Shown here piece by piece: positions 26,625 through 32,443 of a stretch of DNA of 32,443 nucleotides. Position numbers and translations under genes: made by a program. How positions within the stretch are numbered: the first letter of the stretch is position 1; every line of letters begins with the position of its first letter. The notes under the pieces are model-generated. The model saw only the letters and a list, made by a program, of their open reading frames with translations. It was not told the origin of the DNA and did no database searches. The stretch is from Comamonadaceae bacterium (GTDB taxonomy: Bacteria; Pseudomonadota; Gammaproteobacteria; Burkholderiales; Burkholderiaceae_C), in contig CANGIQ010000028.1 in NCBI GenBank assembly GCA_947453965.1, forward strand, positions 1 through 32,443, read 5' to 3'.

Positions 26625-27310
26625 GACTTGGTGTTGCTGAAATTGGGTCGCACCCAGTCGAGCGTCAAACGCCCGCTCAAGCCGCTGTGTGCAGGCACGT
26701 CGATCAGCAGACGGATGGCATCGGGTGGCGTGTTGTTGCTTGCCGATGCGCCAGGGCTACTGGTGTCGCTGGTGGCTGCGCTTGACAGCGGGTTGCTCCA
26801 CGCGTTGCCCCGAAAGTAACTGAGCTGCCATTGCTTCAGCGGCAGCAGGACGGTTTCAAACACGCGGTCGTCCGTGCTGGGGTTTTGTCCCCAGCGTTCG
26901 GCCTGACGCCAAGCCTGTTGCAGTTGCGCGCTGGTGGTGACGGCCGTTGATTGCCAGCGCAGCCATTGACCGTTGCGTTGCGTCCAGCCCACCACCCACA
27001 GGCCGGCATCGGCACCTGTTGCAGTGACGGTGCTGGCGCGGCGGGTGATGCGCAGCACACGTCCATCCCACAACACACCTGCATCACTCACCTTGGGCAC
27101 GGCTTGCATGGCATCTAAATCGGCTTGCCATTGAGCAAGCACGGTTTGCACCACGGAAATTTTCTGAATGCGCGTTTGCGTGTTCTCGCGCGTGCGCGCC
27201 AAGGTGTCCAGTCCTCGCCAGCTCAGTCCGGCCAAAACAGCCATGAGGGTGATGGCAATCAACAGCTCAATCAGGGTGAAGCCGCGTTGTTGTTTCTGTG
27301 AAGGCTTCAT
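26621..27310 (-). CDS. gspJ: Type II secretion minor pseudopilin GspJ
   Basis: From ATG 27310 the protein has 229 residues. A short leader MKPSQKQQRG precedes the class III signal FTLIELLIAITLMAVLAGLSWRGLD with the conserved Glu at +5. The C-terminal domain includes VLAQWQADLDAM and LLLPLKQWQLSYFRGNAWSNPL, both typical of GspJ. The start overlaps the gspI stop by one base (TGATG). The long in-frame extension upstream to 27523 is Cys/Arg/His-rich and out of character, and is rejected. Confidence 0.94.
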   Translation of the reverse strand: MKPSQKQQRGFTLIELLIAITLMAVLAGLSWRGLDTLARTRENTQTRIQKISVVQTVLAQWQADLDAMQAVPKVSDAGVLWDGRVLRITRRASTVTATGADAGLWVVGWTQRNGQWLRWQSTAVTTSAQLQQAWRQAERWGQNPSTDDRVFETVLLPLKQWQLSYFRGNAWSNPLSSAATSDTSSPGASASNNTPPDAIRLLIDVPAHSGLSGRLTLDWVRPNFSNTKS

Positions 27311-27669
27311 CAGTAACGTCCCAACACAGTGGTGGTGCGCAGCACGGGGGTGGCGGCGTCGAACACCTGTACATCGACGCGACGAAAGGCAGGGTTGGGC
27401 GTGGTGCGCACGCTCAAGGCCACTTCGAAGGTGCGCGCCGCTTGCAGGCAGGACACGCGGGTATCGCCCACACCCGGCAACTGTTGCGACAAACGCAGTT
27501 GTTGGATGGCGTTGTCTGCACACAGCTGGGCCAGCAGCACATCGGTTTGGCGTTGCGCATTGCGTGTGAGTGCCCCGCTGACTTTGAGCCCCGTGGCCAA
27601 AGCCATGGCCACGATGGCCAGGGCGACCAATACCTCAATCAGCGTGAAACCACGTTGACCGCGTGTCAT
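27310..27669 (-). CDS. gspI: Type II secretion minor pseudopilin GspI
   Basis: ATG 27669 overlaps the gspH stop as ATGA and gives a 119-residue protein, the normal GspI size. The prepilin signal is MTRGQRG|FTLIEVLVALAIVAMALATGLKV with Glu at +5, followed by ALTRNAQRQTDVLLAQLCADNAIQQLRL and a short C-terminal domain with two cysteines (CADN and SCLQ). GspI nucleates the tip complex with GspJ and GspK. The upstream open codons to 27957 lie inside gspH in another frame and are not used. Confidence 0.94.
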   Translation of the reverse strand: MTRGQRGFTLIEVLVALAIVAMALATGLKVSGALTRNAQRQTDVLLAQLCADNAIQQLRLSQQLPGVGDTRVSCLQAARTFEVALSVRTTPNPAFRRVDVQVFDAATPVLRTTTVLGRY

Positions 27670-28148
27670 GGCACAACCTGAAAAGGTGTCAGCCCGTCGG
27701 TGGCGATGCGCAGGCTGGCTGCTGCACGCGCTGTGTTTGTCGCAGAGGCAGATACGCTCAGCGTGATGCTTGCTGGCGGGATGATCGGCTCGGGGCCCAG
27801 CACCACGACGTCGGCGCTGGGAGCGCTGTCCGCAGCTTTGGACAGTGGCTGGATGTTCGCCCGTGTGCTGGCGTTCAACCATGTGGCTTGGCGTTGGGGC
27901 GCGCTTGCTGCGGCTGGCATGCTGACGATCTCGTAGCCCTGGGGCGTGATGCGCCACACCTGTGCGATACCGCTGGTGCGCGATTGCGCGCGGGCGGCTT
28001 CAAGGTGGGCGACCAAGCGCTGTGATTCACGTTCGAGTTGGGTTTGGTCGCTGTCACGCAACGACAGACTCACCCCAGCCATGGCAAAGCCGATGATGGC
28101 CAGCACCACCAACAGCTCCAACAGGGTGAGGCCGCGTTGGCGCTGCAT
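27666..28148 (-). CDS. gspH: Type II secretion minor pseudopilin GspH
   Basis: This 160-residue pseudopilin starts MQRQRG|LTLLELLVVLAIIGFAMAGVSLSL, with Leu rather than Phe at mature +1 and Glu at +5. It continues LERESQRLVAHLEAARAQSRTSGIAQVWRITPQGYEI, typical for GspH, and ends in a beta-rich domain that includes LRIATDGLTPF. It joins the main pseudopilus to the GspI/J/K tip. It starts 21 bases after gspG. Confidence 0.93.
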   Translation of the reverse strand: MQRQRGLTLLELLVVLAIIGFAMAGVSLSLRDSDQTQLERESQRLVAHLEAARAQSRTSGIAQVWRITPQGYEIVSMPAAASAPQRQATWLNASTRANIQPLSKAADSAPSADVVVLGPEPIIPPASITLSVSASATNTARAAASLRIATDGLTPFQVVP

Positions 28149-28169
28149 GACGGACTTGCGCGTGCTGCC

Positions 28170-28622
28170 TTATTGCCAGCTGCCGATGTCGGCGTTTTTG
28201 CCTTCGCCGCCAGCCTGACCGTCTGCGCCCAGGGAGAGTACGTCGACTTCGCCCTTCACACCAGGGTTCATGTACTGGTAAGGACGACCCCAGGGGTCGT
28301 TGGGGAGTTTGTCGATGTAGGGCTTCCAGTTGAGCGGTGCAGGGCCCACCGTGGGCTTGACCACCAAGGCGTTCAGGCCTTGCTCTGCGGTGGGGTAGTT
28401 TTGGTTGTCCAAGCGGTAGAGCTTGAGGGCTTGCACCAAGTTGCCTACATCGGTTTTGGCTGCGGTAACACGCGCATCGTCGGCACGGTTGAGCACATTG
28501 GGCACCACCAGCGCGGCCAAAACGCCGATGATGGCCAGAACCACCATCAACTCAATCAGCGTGAAACCGCGTTGACGCTTGGGGTGCTCTGGGTGATTGG
28601 GGGTGGGCTTGAGGGTATTCAT
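28170..28622 (-). CDS. gspG: Type II secretion major pseudopilin GspG
   Basis: From ATG 28622 the protein has 150 residues: leader MNTLKPTPNHPEHPKRQRG, then FTLIELMVVLAIIGVLAALVVPNVL with Glu at +5, and the GspG hallmark LYRLDNQNYPTAEQGLNALV. The calcium-site loop DPWGRPYQYMNPG and the C-terminal VDVLSLGADGQAGGEGKNADIGSW are also present. It forms the shaft of the pseudopilus. The leader is longer than usual and no clear ribosome site precedes this ATG. An in-frame ATG at 28664 would add 14 residues and has GAGGG about 11 bases upstream. It is first in the gspGHIJKLMNDEF run. Confidence 0.96.
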   Translation of the reverse strand: MNTLKPTPNHPEHPKRQRGFTLIELMVVLAIIGVLAALVVPNVLNRADDARVTAAKTDVGNLVQALKLYRLDNQNYPTAEQGLNALVVKPTVGPAPLNWKPYIDKLPNDPWGRPYQYMNPGVKGEVDVLSLGADGQAGGEGKNADIGSWQ

Positions 28623-28636
28623 GCATGAATCATAAT
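28609..28636 (+). promoter_or_regulatory. Candidate gspC promoter overlapping a gspG-side -10
   Basis: On the plus strand TTGAGG (28609-28614), a 16-base spacer and CATAAT (28631-28636) resemble a sigma-70 promoter for gspC. On the minus strand TATGAT (28634-28629) overlaps the same bases, with TTGACG 14 bases upstream (28654-28649), a spacing that is too short for a standard promoter. These are matches by eye only. Confidence 0.35.
28617..28630. repeat. 14-bp perfect palindrome at the gspG start
   Basis: ATTCATGCATGAAT is a perfect inverted repeat between the divergent gspG and gspC genes. It contains the gspG start ATG on the minus strand (28622-28620) and a possible plus-strand ATG at 28625. 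It could be a regulator site or a by-product of abutting start codons. Confidence 0.5.
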
Positions 28637-28717
28637 CCGCGCATGCTTCGTCAACGCCCTTCATTTGCTGCCGTGCCCTCGTTGTCTTTAGGCCGAGGCG
28701 TGTCTGGTGATGCATCG

Positions 28718-29128
28718 ATGAAATGGCTGAGCTTGGTGGTGTGGGCGCTGGTCGCTTTCAGCGCCGTGACCTGGGTGTTGCGCTGGACAACTCCTAGTGG
28801 TGTGTCCAGCGTGATCCGTGCTGAGCCGCAACCTATGCCTGAGCTTGACGCAACAGCCGTCGCACGCAGCTTGGGCGTCGCACCTGCGCAAGTTGTGGCC
28901 GCACCTAGCTTGGCCAGTCGCTTTCAGTTGCTAGGTGTGTTGGCTGGCGGCCCCAATGCAGGGGCTGCACTTATTGCCGTGGATGGCAAAGCCGCCAAAC
29001 CGTTTCGTGTGGGCGCGGTGGTGAGCGATGGTTTGGTTTTGCAGTCCGCCCAAGGCCGACGCGTGAGCCTTGGGGTTGCCCTGGACGGGACGCCGACTTT
29101 GACGCTTGATCTTCCCGTGAAGAAATAA
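28718..29128 (+). CDS. gspC: Short type II secretion protein GspC (HR domain, no PDZ)
   Basis: From ATG 28718 this is a 136-residue protein: one N-terminal membrane helix (WLSLVVWALVAFSAVTWVLRW), a proline-rich linker, and a homology-region domain with SRFQLLGVLAGGPNAGAALIAVDGKAAKPFRVGAVVSDGLVLQSAQGRRVSLG. GspC links the inner-membrane platform to the GspD secretin. It ends soon after the HR domain and has no PDZ domain, so it is the short form. The frame is open from 28625, with ATGs at 28625 and 28643, but the early codons overlap the divergent promoter region; 28718 fits the usual short cytoplasmic tail. It is divergent from gspG. Confidence 0.87.
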   Translation: MKWLSLVVWALVAFSAVTWVLRWTTPSGVSSVIRAEPQPMPELDATAVARSLGVAPAQVVAAPSLASRFQLLGVLAGGPNAGAALIAVDGKAAKPFRVGAVVSDGLVLQSAQGRRVSLGVALDGTPTLTLDLPVKK

Positions 29129-29156
29129 AAAAAGGCGCTCTCCAGAGCGCCTTTTT
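29127..29156. terminator. Bidirectional intrinsic terminator between gspC and ilvA
   Basis: The stem GGCGCTC (29134-29140) pairs with GAGCGCC (29145-29151) around a four-base loop. It is flanked by seven A bases on the left (29127-29133) and five T bases on the right, so a U-run follows in both directions. It begins at the gspC stop and lies 38 bases past the ilvA stop, serving both convergent genes. Confidence 0.92.
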
Positions 29157-29194
29157 GTTAGTTACCGCATGCCTCGCGGCCATGTGCTGTCTCG

Positions 29195-30772
29195 TTAGCG
29201 TTGTAAGAACAAACGGTAGGCTGGGTTCTGGGTTTCTTCCACATAGGGGTAACCCAATTCAGCCAGGAACTTGGCAAAGGCCTTGTTGTCGGCTTTGGGC
29301 ACTTGCAAGCCCATCAGGATGCGGCCGTAGTCCGCGCCCTGGTTGCGGTAATGGAACAGGCTGATGTTCCAGCCGGGGCGCATGGCCAGCAAAAACTTCA
29401 TCAAGGCGCCCGGGCGCTCGGGGAATTCGAAGCGCAGGATGCGCTCTTCATGTGCCAAGCTCGAGTGTCCACCCACCATGTGGCGGATGTGTTCTTTGGC
29501 CAGTTCGTCGTGCGTCAGGTCAATTGCCTCAAAACCGCTCTTGGTGAAATGCGCTGCCATCTTGCCGCTTTCGCCCTTCACGCCGGTGGTCAACCCGAGG
29601 AAGACGTGGGCCTTGGCTTGGTCACTCATGCGGTAATTGAACTCGGTGACGCTGCGTGGTGTTTTGCTGCCACCGAAGCTGGGCAGTTTGCCGATCAATT
29701 CGCAAAAACGGCGCAAGCTGCCAGGTTGCTCGGGAATGGTCACCGCAAACAAGGCCTCGCGCTCTTCGCCCACCTCGGCGCGCTCGGCCACAAAGCGCAA
29801 ACGGTCAAAGTTCATGTTGGCGCCGCACAAAATCGCGGCATAGGTTTCGCCCTTGGTTTTGTGCTCGGCCACGTATTGCTTGATCGCCGCTACCGCCAGG
29901 GCGCCTGCTGGTTCGACGATGCTGCGGGTGTCCACAAACACGTCTTTGATGGCCGCGCACACCGCGTCGGTGTCGACGGTGATGTAGCTGTCGACCAGGT
30001 TTTTCGACACGCGGAAAGTTTCTTCCCCCACCAGCTTGACGGCCGTGCCGTCTGAGAACAAGCCCACGTCGTGCAAGGTGACGCGCTTGCCTTTTTGCAC
30101 CGACTGCATCATGGCCGAGGAGTCGTCCATTTGCACGCCGATCACCTTGATTTCGGGGCGTACCGCCTTGATGTAATTGGCCACGCCCGCAATCAGGCCG
30201 CCGCCGCCAATGGCCACAAACACGGCGTCGAGCGGACCTTGGTGCTGGCGCAGCATTTCCATCGCGATGGTGCCTTGGCCGGCAATGACATCGGGGTCGT
30301 CAAACGGATGCACAAAGGTCATGCCATTTTTCTTTTCCAGCATGGCCGCGTGTTGGTAGGCGTCGGAGTAACTTTCACCCGCCAGCACCACTTCGCCGCC
30401 CAAGGCTTTGACGGCTTCAATCTTCACACCGGGGGTGGTGATGGGCATCACGATCACCGCTTTTGTGCCCAAGCGCTTCGCGCCTAAGGCCACGCCTTGG
30501 GCATGGTTACCGGCAGAGGCGCAGATGACGCCTTTTTTGAGCTGCTCAGGCGTGAGGTGCGCCATCTTGTTGTACGCGCCACGCAGCTTGAAGCTGTGCA
30601 CGGGCTGCTGGTCTTCGCGCTTCAACAGCACGGTGTTGTGAATGCGGCGGCTGAGGTTTTTGGCCACCTCCAGCGCCGATTCGGTCGCCACGTCGTACAC
30701 ACGGGCGGTCAAGATTTTTTTCAGGTAATCAGCGGGCTGCAGGGCGCGGGGCTTGGGGGTGCGGGTAGACAT
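29195..30772 (-). CDS. ilvA: Biosynthetic threonine dehydratase (threonine ammonia-lyase)
   Basis: This 525-residue PLP enzyme deaminates threonine to 2-oxobutanoate, the first step of isoleucine synthesis. The PLP lysine is Lys62 in HSFKLRGAYNKM, at the same number as in E. coli IlvA. SAGNHAQG (86-93) and the glycine-rich phosphate loop IGGGGLIAG follow. Two C-terminal ACT-like domains (ALFAVTIPEQPGSLRRFCELIG and LRFEFPERPGALMKFLLAMRPGWNISLFHYRNQG) mark the long, isoleucine-inhibited form. ATG 30772 starts MSTRTPKPRALQPADYLKKI; the frame runs further upstream through a terminator hairpin and is not used there. That hairpin lies in the presumed leader. Confidence 0.96.
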   Translation of the reverse strand: MSTRTPKPRALQPADYLKKILTARVYDVATESALEVAKNLSRRIHNTVLLKREDQQPVHSFKLRGAYNKMAHLTPEQLKKGVICASAGNHAQGVALGAKRLGTKAVIVMPITTPGVKIEAVKALGGEVVLAGESYSDAYQHAAMLEKKNGMTFVHPFDDPDVIAGQGTIAMEMLRQHQGPLDAVFVAIGGGGLIAGVANYIKAVRPEIKVIGVQMDDSSAMMQSVQKGKRVTLHDVGLFSDGTAVKLVGEETFRVSKNLVDSYITVDTDAVCAAIKDVFVDTRSIVEPAGALAVAAIKQYVAEHKTKGETYAAILCGANMNFDRLRFVAERAEVGEEREALFAVTIPEQPGSLRRFCELIGKLPSFGGSKTPRSVTEFNYRMSDQAKAHVFLGLTTGVKGESGKMAAHFTKSGFEAIDLTHDELAKEHIRHMVGGHSSLAHEERILRFEFPERPGALMKFLLAMRPGWNISLFHYRNQGADYGRILMGLQVPKADNKAFAKFLAELGYPYVEETQNPAYRLFLQR

Positions 30773-30821
30773 GCGCTGATTGTCTCTTATGAAAAAATGA
30801 GCTTGAGCAAAAGGTCTGGGC

Positions 30822-30875
30822 AAAAAAAAGCCCCAAGTTTTGCAACTTGGGGCTGAATCCACTTTTGAGGGTGGA
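30822..30875 (-). promoter_or_regulatory. Terminator-like hairpin (candidate attenuator) in the ilvA leader
   Basis: On the minus strand a small stem TCCAC/GTGGA (30875-30871 with 30862-30858) precedes a strong 11-base-pair stem AGCCCCAAGTT/AACTTGGGGCT (30854-30829, four-base loop). The strong stem runs straight into an eight-T tract whose first T is its last base. The T-run ends 49 bases before the ilvA ATG. No minus-strand gene lies just upstream, so this is either a leader attenuator or the end of a small RNA. On the plus strand no T-run follows. Confidence 0.65.
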
Positions 30876-30903
30876 GGAGACAAGCCTCTAGTGTATACAT
30901 TTT

Positions 30904-30918
30904 TGTTGCGTCGCAACA
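30904..30918. repeat. 15-bp inverted repeat in the ilvA/osmC divergent gap
   Basis: TGTTGCG-T-CGCAACA is a perfect 7-bp inverted repeat around one base, 40 bases before the OsmC start. It has the form of a dimeric regulator site; the regulator is unknown. A partly similar TGTTGCGTTGTTGCAACG string occurs before the porin gene. Confidence 0.45.
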
Positions 30919-30958
30919 TTTGTCAGACAATTGGGCATCAGATCACAGGAGAGAAAAC

Positions 30959-31408
30959 ATGGAATGCACCGTCAGCTGGACCGGCCACAGTGGCACCCGC
31001 TCAGGCATGGGCTTTGTCGCCGAAACCGGCAGCGGCCACGTGGTGGCGATGGATGGCGCGCCCGATGCCGCCAAGCCCGAAAACGGGGGGCAAAACTTGG
31101 CACCGCGTCCGATGGAAATGTTGTTGGCAGGCACCGGTGGCTGCACCGCCTATGACGTGGTGCTGATCTTGAAACGTGGCCGTCACGATGTGCGTGGCTG
31201 CAGCGTCAAGATCGTGAGCGAACGCGCTTCAGAAGACCCCAAAGTCTTTACCAAAATCAACATGCATTTCACCGTGACCGGCAAAGGCGTGCCAGCGGCC
31301 GCGGTGGAGCGTGCCATTGCCATGAGCCACGACAAGTACTGCTCGGCCAGCATCATGTTGGGAAAAACCGCCGAAATCACTACCAGTTTTGAGCTGGTCG
31401 AGGCTTGA
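30959..31408 (+). CDS. OsmC/YhfA-family protein
   Basis: This 149-residue protein has the OsmC fold signature with two redox-active cysteines: Cys62 in MLLAGTGGCTAYDVVLILKRGRHDVRG and Cys128 in SHDKYCSASIMLGKTAEI. OsmC/Ohr proteins reduce organic hydroperoxides as homodimers. The sequence is closer to the YhfA branch, whose substrate is less certain, than to Ohr. The start is ATG 30959, with a strong AGGAGA ribosome site 6 bases upstream; the open frame begins earlier at 30920, but those codons lack support. It is divergent from ilvA and convergent with coq7, with 7 bases between the stops. Confidence 0.92.
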   Translation: MECTVSWTGHSGTRSGMGFVAETGSGHVVAMDGAPDAAKPENGGQNLAPRPMEMLLAGTGGCTAYDVVLILKRGRHDVRGCSVKIVSERASEDPKVFTKINMHFTVTGKGVPAAAVERAIAMSHDKYCSASIMLGKTAEITTSFELVEA

Positions 31409-31415
31409 GTTTTGA

Positions 31416-32048
31416 TTAAATTCGGTGCGCCACGGTGGTCATCACCTTGGCCGCCAAGCGCATCAGGCTTTTGATGGGGGCGGGAAGCTCGCTGGCACCC
31501 GCCGCCGACGCTTCTTGGGCATGCTTGATTTCATCCGCCTTCATTTGCGCCACGATGGCGCGCGACGCCGTGTCCTGCGCTGGGAGCTGCTCTAAATGGC
31601 TTTGCAAGTGTGCCTCCACTTGGCGCTCGGTTTCGACCACAAATCCCAAGCTCACCCGATCGCCGCCTAATTTGGCCGCTGCGTAGCCAATGCCAAACGC
31701 ACCCAGGTACCACAGAGGGTTGAGCAAGCTGGTACGCCCCCCGAGTGCTTGGATCCGTTCTTCAGTCCATGCCAAATGGTCGGTTTCTTCATCGCTGGCA
31801 GCGAGCAAGTGGGCGCGCAATGTGGCGTCTCGCGTTGCCAAGGCCTGTGCGGTGTACAGCGCTTGGGCGCACACCTCGCCCACGTGGTTAACGCGCATCA
31901 AGGCCGCCGACGCTTGTTTTTGAGCGTCACTTAAGGGGACTGCTAGCTCAAGACCCGCTGAAGACGCTTCTGGCGTAGGGCGGCTCGCATGGTGTTTGGC
32001 AAACACGGTGCGCAAAGCGCGGTCAGCGGCGGAGAGTAAAGCGTCCAT
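31416..32048 (-). CDS. coq7: 2-polyprenyl-3-methyl-6-methoxy-1,4-benzoquinone monooxygenase (Coq7)
   Basis: This 210-residue di-iron hydroxylase carries out the penultimate ubiquinone step, hydroxylation of demethoxyubiquinone. The ferritin-like metal motifs are visible: Glu58 in [15 protein letters not shown], ExxH at 88-91 (DEETDH), the [12 protein letters not shown] helix (136-147) and ExxH at 173-176 (MKADEIKHA). Many betaproteobacteria use this Coq7 type instead of the flavoprotein UbiF. No clear ribosome site precedes ATG 32048. A GGGTTAACCC palindrome lies at 32082-32091 in its upstream region. Confidence 0.95.
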   Translation of the reverse strand: MDALLSAADRALRTVFAKHHASRPTPEASSAGLELAVPLSDAQKQASAALMRVNHVGEVCAQALYTAQALATRDATLRAHLLAASDEETDHLAWTEERIQALGGRTSLLNPLWYLGAFGIGYAAAKLGGDRVSLGFVVETERQVEAHLQSHLEQLPAQDTASRAIVAQMKADEIKHAQEASAAGASELPAPIKSLMRLAAKVMTTVAHRI

Positions 32049-32286
32049 GATGCAAGTTTACTTGGCCAGTTGGTGCGTTCCGGGTTAACCCTTTGAAACC
32101 AAGGCCTGCCCCTGTAAATCAGGCGGGTTTCACAGGTGTTGTTGCGTTGTTGCAACGGAAATCGCTTATTTTTGAGCCTTGTCATAGATAGAGCGAGCGC
32201 TCTCTGGTTCAATAGCGGCAACTTCCCGAAAACGGAGGTTGTCCCGGGCGACCGGAGACCTTGTTCAAACCTTGGAGAACCTTGAA
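32049..32286. promoter_or_regulatory. Divergent coq7/porin intergenic region
   Basis: These 238 bases hold no gene that I can support. They contain the GGGTTAACCC palindrome (32082-32091), an inverted repeat CGTTG-TTG-CAACG (32145-32157), an AGAGCG-AG-CGCTCT repeat (32190-32203), and a GC-rich stretch with possible hairpin GGTTGTCCCGGGCGACC (32238-32254) in the presumed porin leader. A GGAG ribosome site (32274-32277) precedes the porin. I could not place a convincing -35/-10 pair. Confidence 0.5.
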
Positions 32287-32443
32287 ATGAAAAAAACCCT
32301 CGTTGCCCTCGCGGCACTGACCGCAATCGCAGCATCTGCACAAACTTCAACTAACAAGCCTGGCTTCGAAATCAACGGCCTGTTCAACGCTGGCTACCAA
32401 GCCAACAGCTACAAAGGCGTGAACGTCAAAGGTATCGACCAAA
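32287..32443 (+). CDS. Gram-negative porin, N-terminal part (3' end outside window)
   Basis: Only 52 codons are visible. The protein starts MKKTLVALAALTAIAASAQ, a clear signal peptide with likely cleavage after ASA (residues 16-18). The mature start includes KPGFEINGLFNAGYQANSYKGVNVKGIDQ, which resembles the first beta-strand and loop of trimeric general porins of Burkholderiales. A GGAG ribosome site lies 9 bases upstream. Codons are biased to C-ending forms, as in highly expressed genes. Selectivity cannot be judged from this fragment. Confidence 0.82.
   Translation, partial: MKKTLVALAALTAIAASAQTSTNKPGFEINGLFNAGYQANSYKGVNVKGIDQ

Noticed and set aside
27313..27523. N-terminal extension of gspJ through the gspI coding region
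   Set aside because: The extension lacks pseudopilin character, and the TGATG overlap with gspI marks the real start directly before the class III leader.
30773..30919. N-terminal extension of ilvA to 30919
   Set aside because: It would translate through an intrinsic terminator hairpin and adds 49 residues not found in the enzyme family.
32160..32286. Riboswitch or small RNA in the porin leader
   Set aside because: Several short inverted repeats are present, but they match no RNA class I know and have no terminator.
1..32443. CRISPR array, insertion sequence, prophage, tRNA or rRNA gene
   Set aside because: I found no spaced direct repeats, transposase or integrase motifs, tRNA-like cloverleaf or rRNA sequence on reading both strands.

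Overview
The window looks like a chromosomal stretch from a betaproteobacterium of the order Burkholderiales, most likely a Comamonadaceae relative such as Limnohabitans or Rhodoferax. The grounds are two orphan Bug/TctC-type solute receptors beside aldarate genes, a Coq7-type ubiquinone hydroxylase, a gspC / gspGHIJKLMNDEF type II secretion layout, a Gram-negative porin at the right edge, and moderately GC-rich, tightly packed genes. I see no rRNA, tRNA, insertion sequence, phage gene or CRISPR array. No stretch longer than 300 bases is without a gene.

Layout. (1) 1-5021 holds single housekeeping or accessory genes: the 3' end of a phenol-hydroxylase-type flavin monooxygenase, a hot-dog thioesterase, tag, a VOC protein, a small unknown protein translationally coupled to a SET-domain protein methyltransferase, a DMT exporter and an MFS transporter. 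(2) 5111-12059 is an aldarate (D-glucarate / galactarate) catabolic locus: a tartronate-semialdehyde-reductase-like enzyme, two Bug receptors, glucarate dehydratase, a LacI-family regulator and a divergent galactarate dehydratase. Two closely matching 16-bp operators sit over the -10 regions of the two catabolic promoters. A highly degenerate ABC ATPase is start/stop-coupled to garD. (3) 12689-15561 holds bactofilin, YggT, a YqhA-family membrane protein, DUF2889 and queC. (4) 15558-29128 is a nearly continuous 13-kb minus-strand run: gspG-H-I-J-K-L-M-N-D-E-F, then a 5'-nucleotidase and an SbmA/BacA-type ABC transporter. A short gspC without a PDZ domain diverges from gspG. (5) 29134-32443 holds a bidirectional terminator, ilvA with a terminator-like hairpin in its leader, an OsmC-family protein, coq7 and the start of a porin.

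How the parts work together. GudD and GarD both make 5-keto-4-deoxy-glucarate, and GlxR would reduce tartronate semialdehyde, but the aldolase that links them is not in the window. The LacI regulator with its two operators would tie both arms together. The gsp genes encode nearly the whole type II secretion machine; only the prepilin peptidase is missing here. The observations most worth a second look are the ABC ATPase with several ATPase motifs altered, the bacterial SET protein with a complete post-SET cysteine motif and an unknown coupled partner, the hairpin leader of ilvA, and the overlapping divergent gspC/gspG start region.
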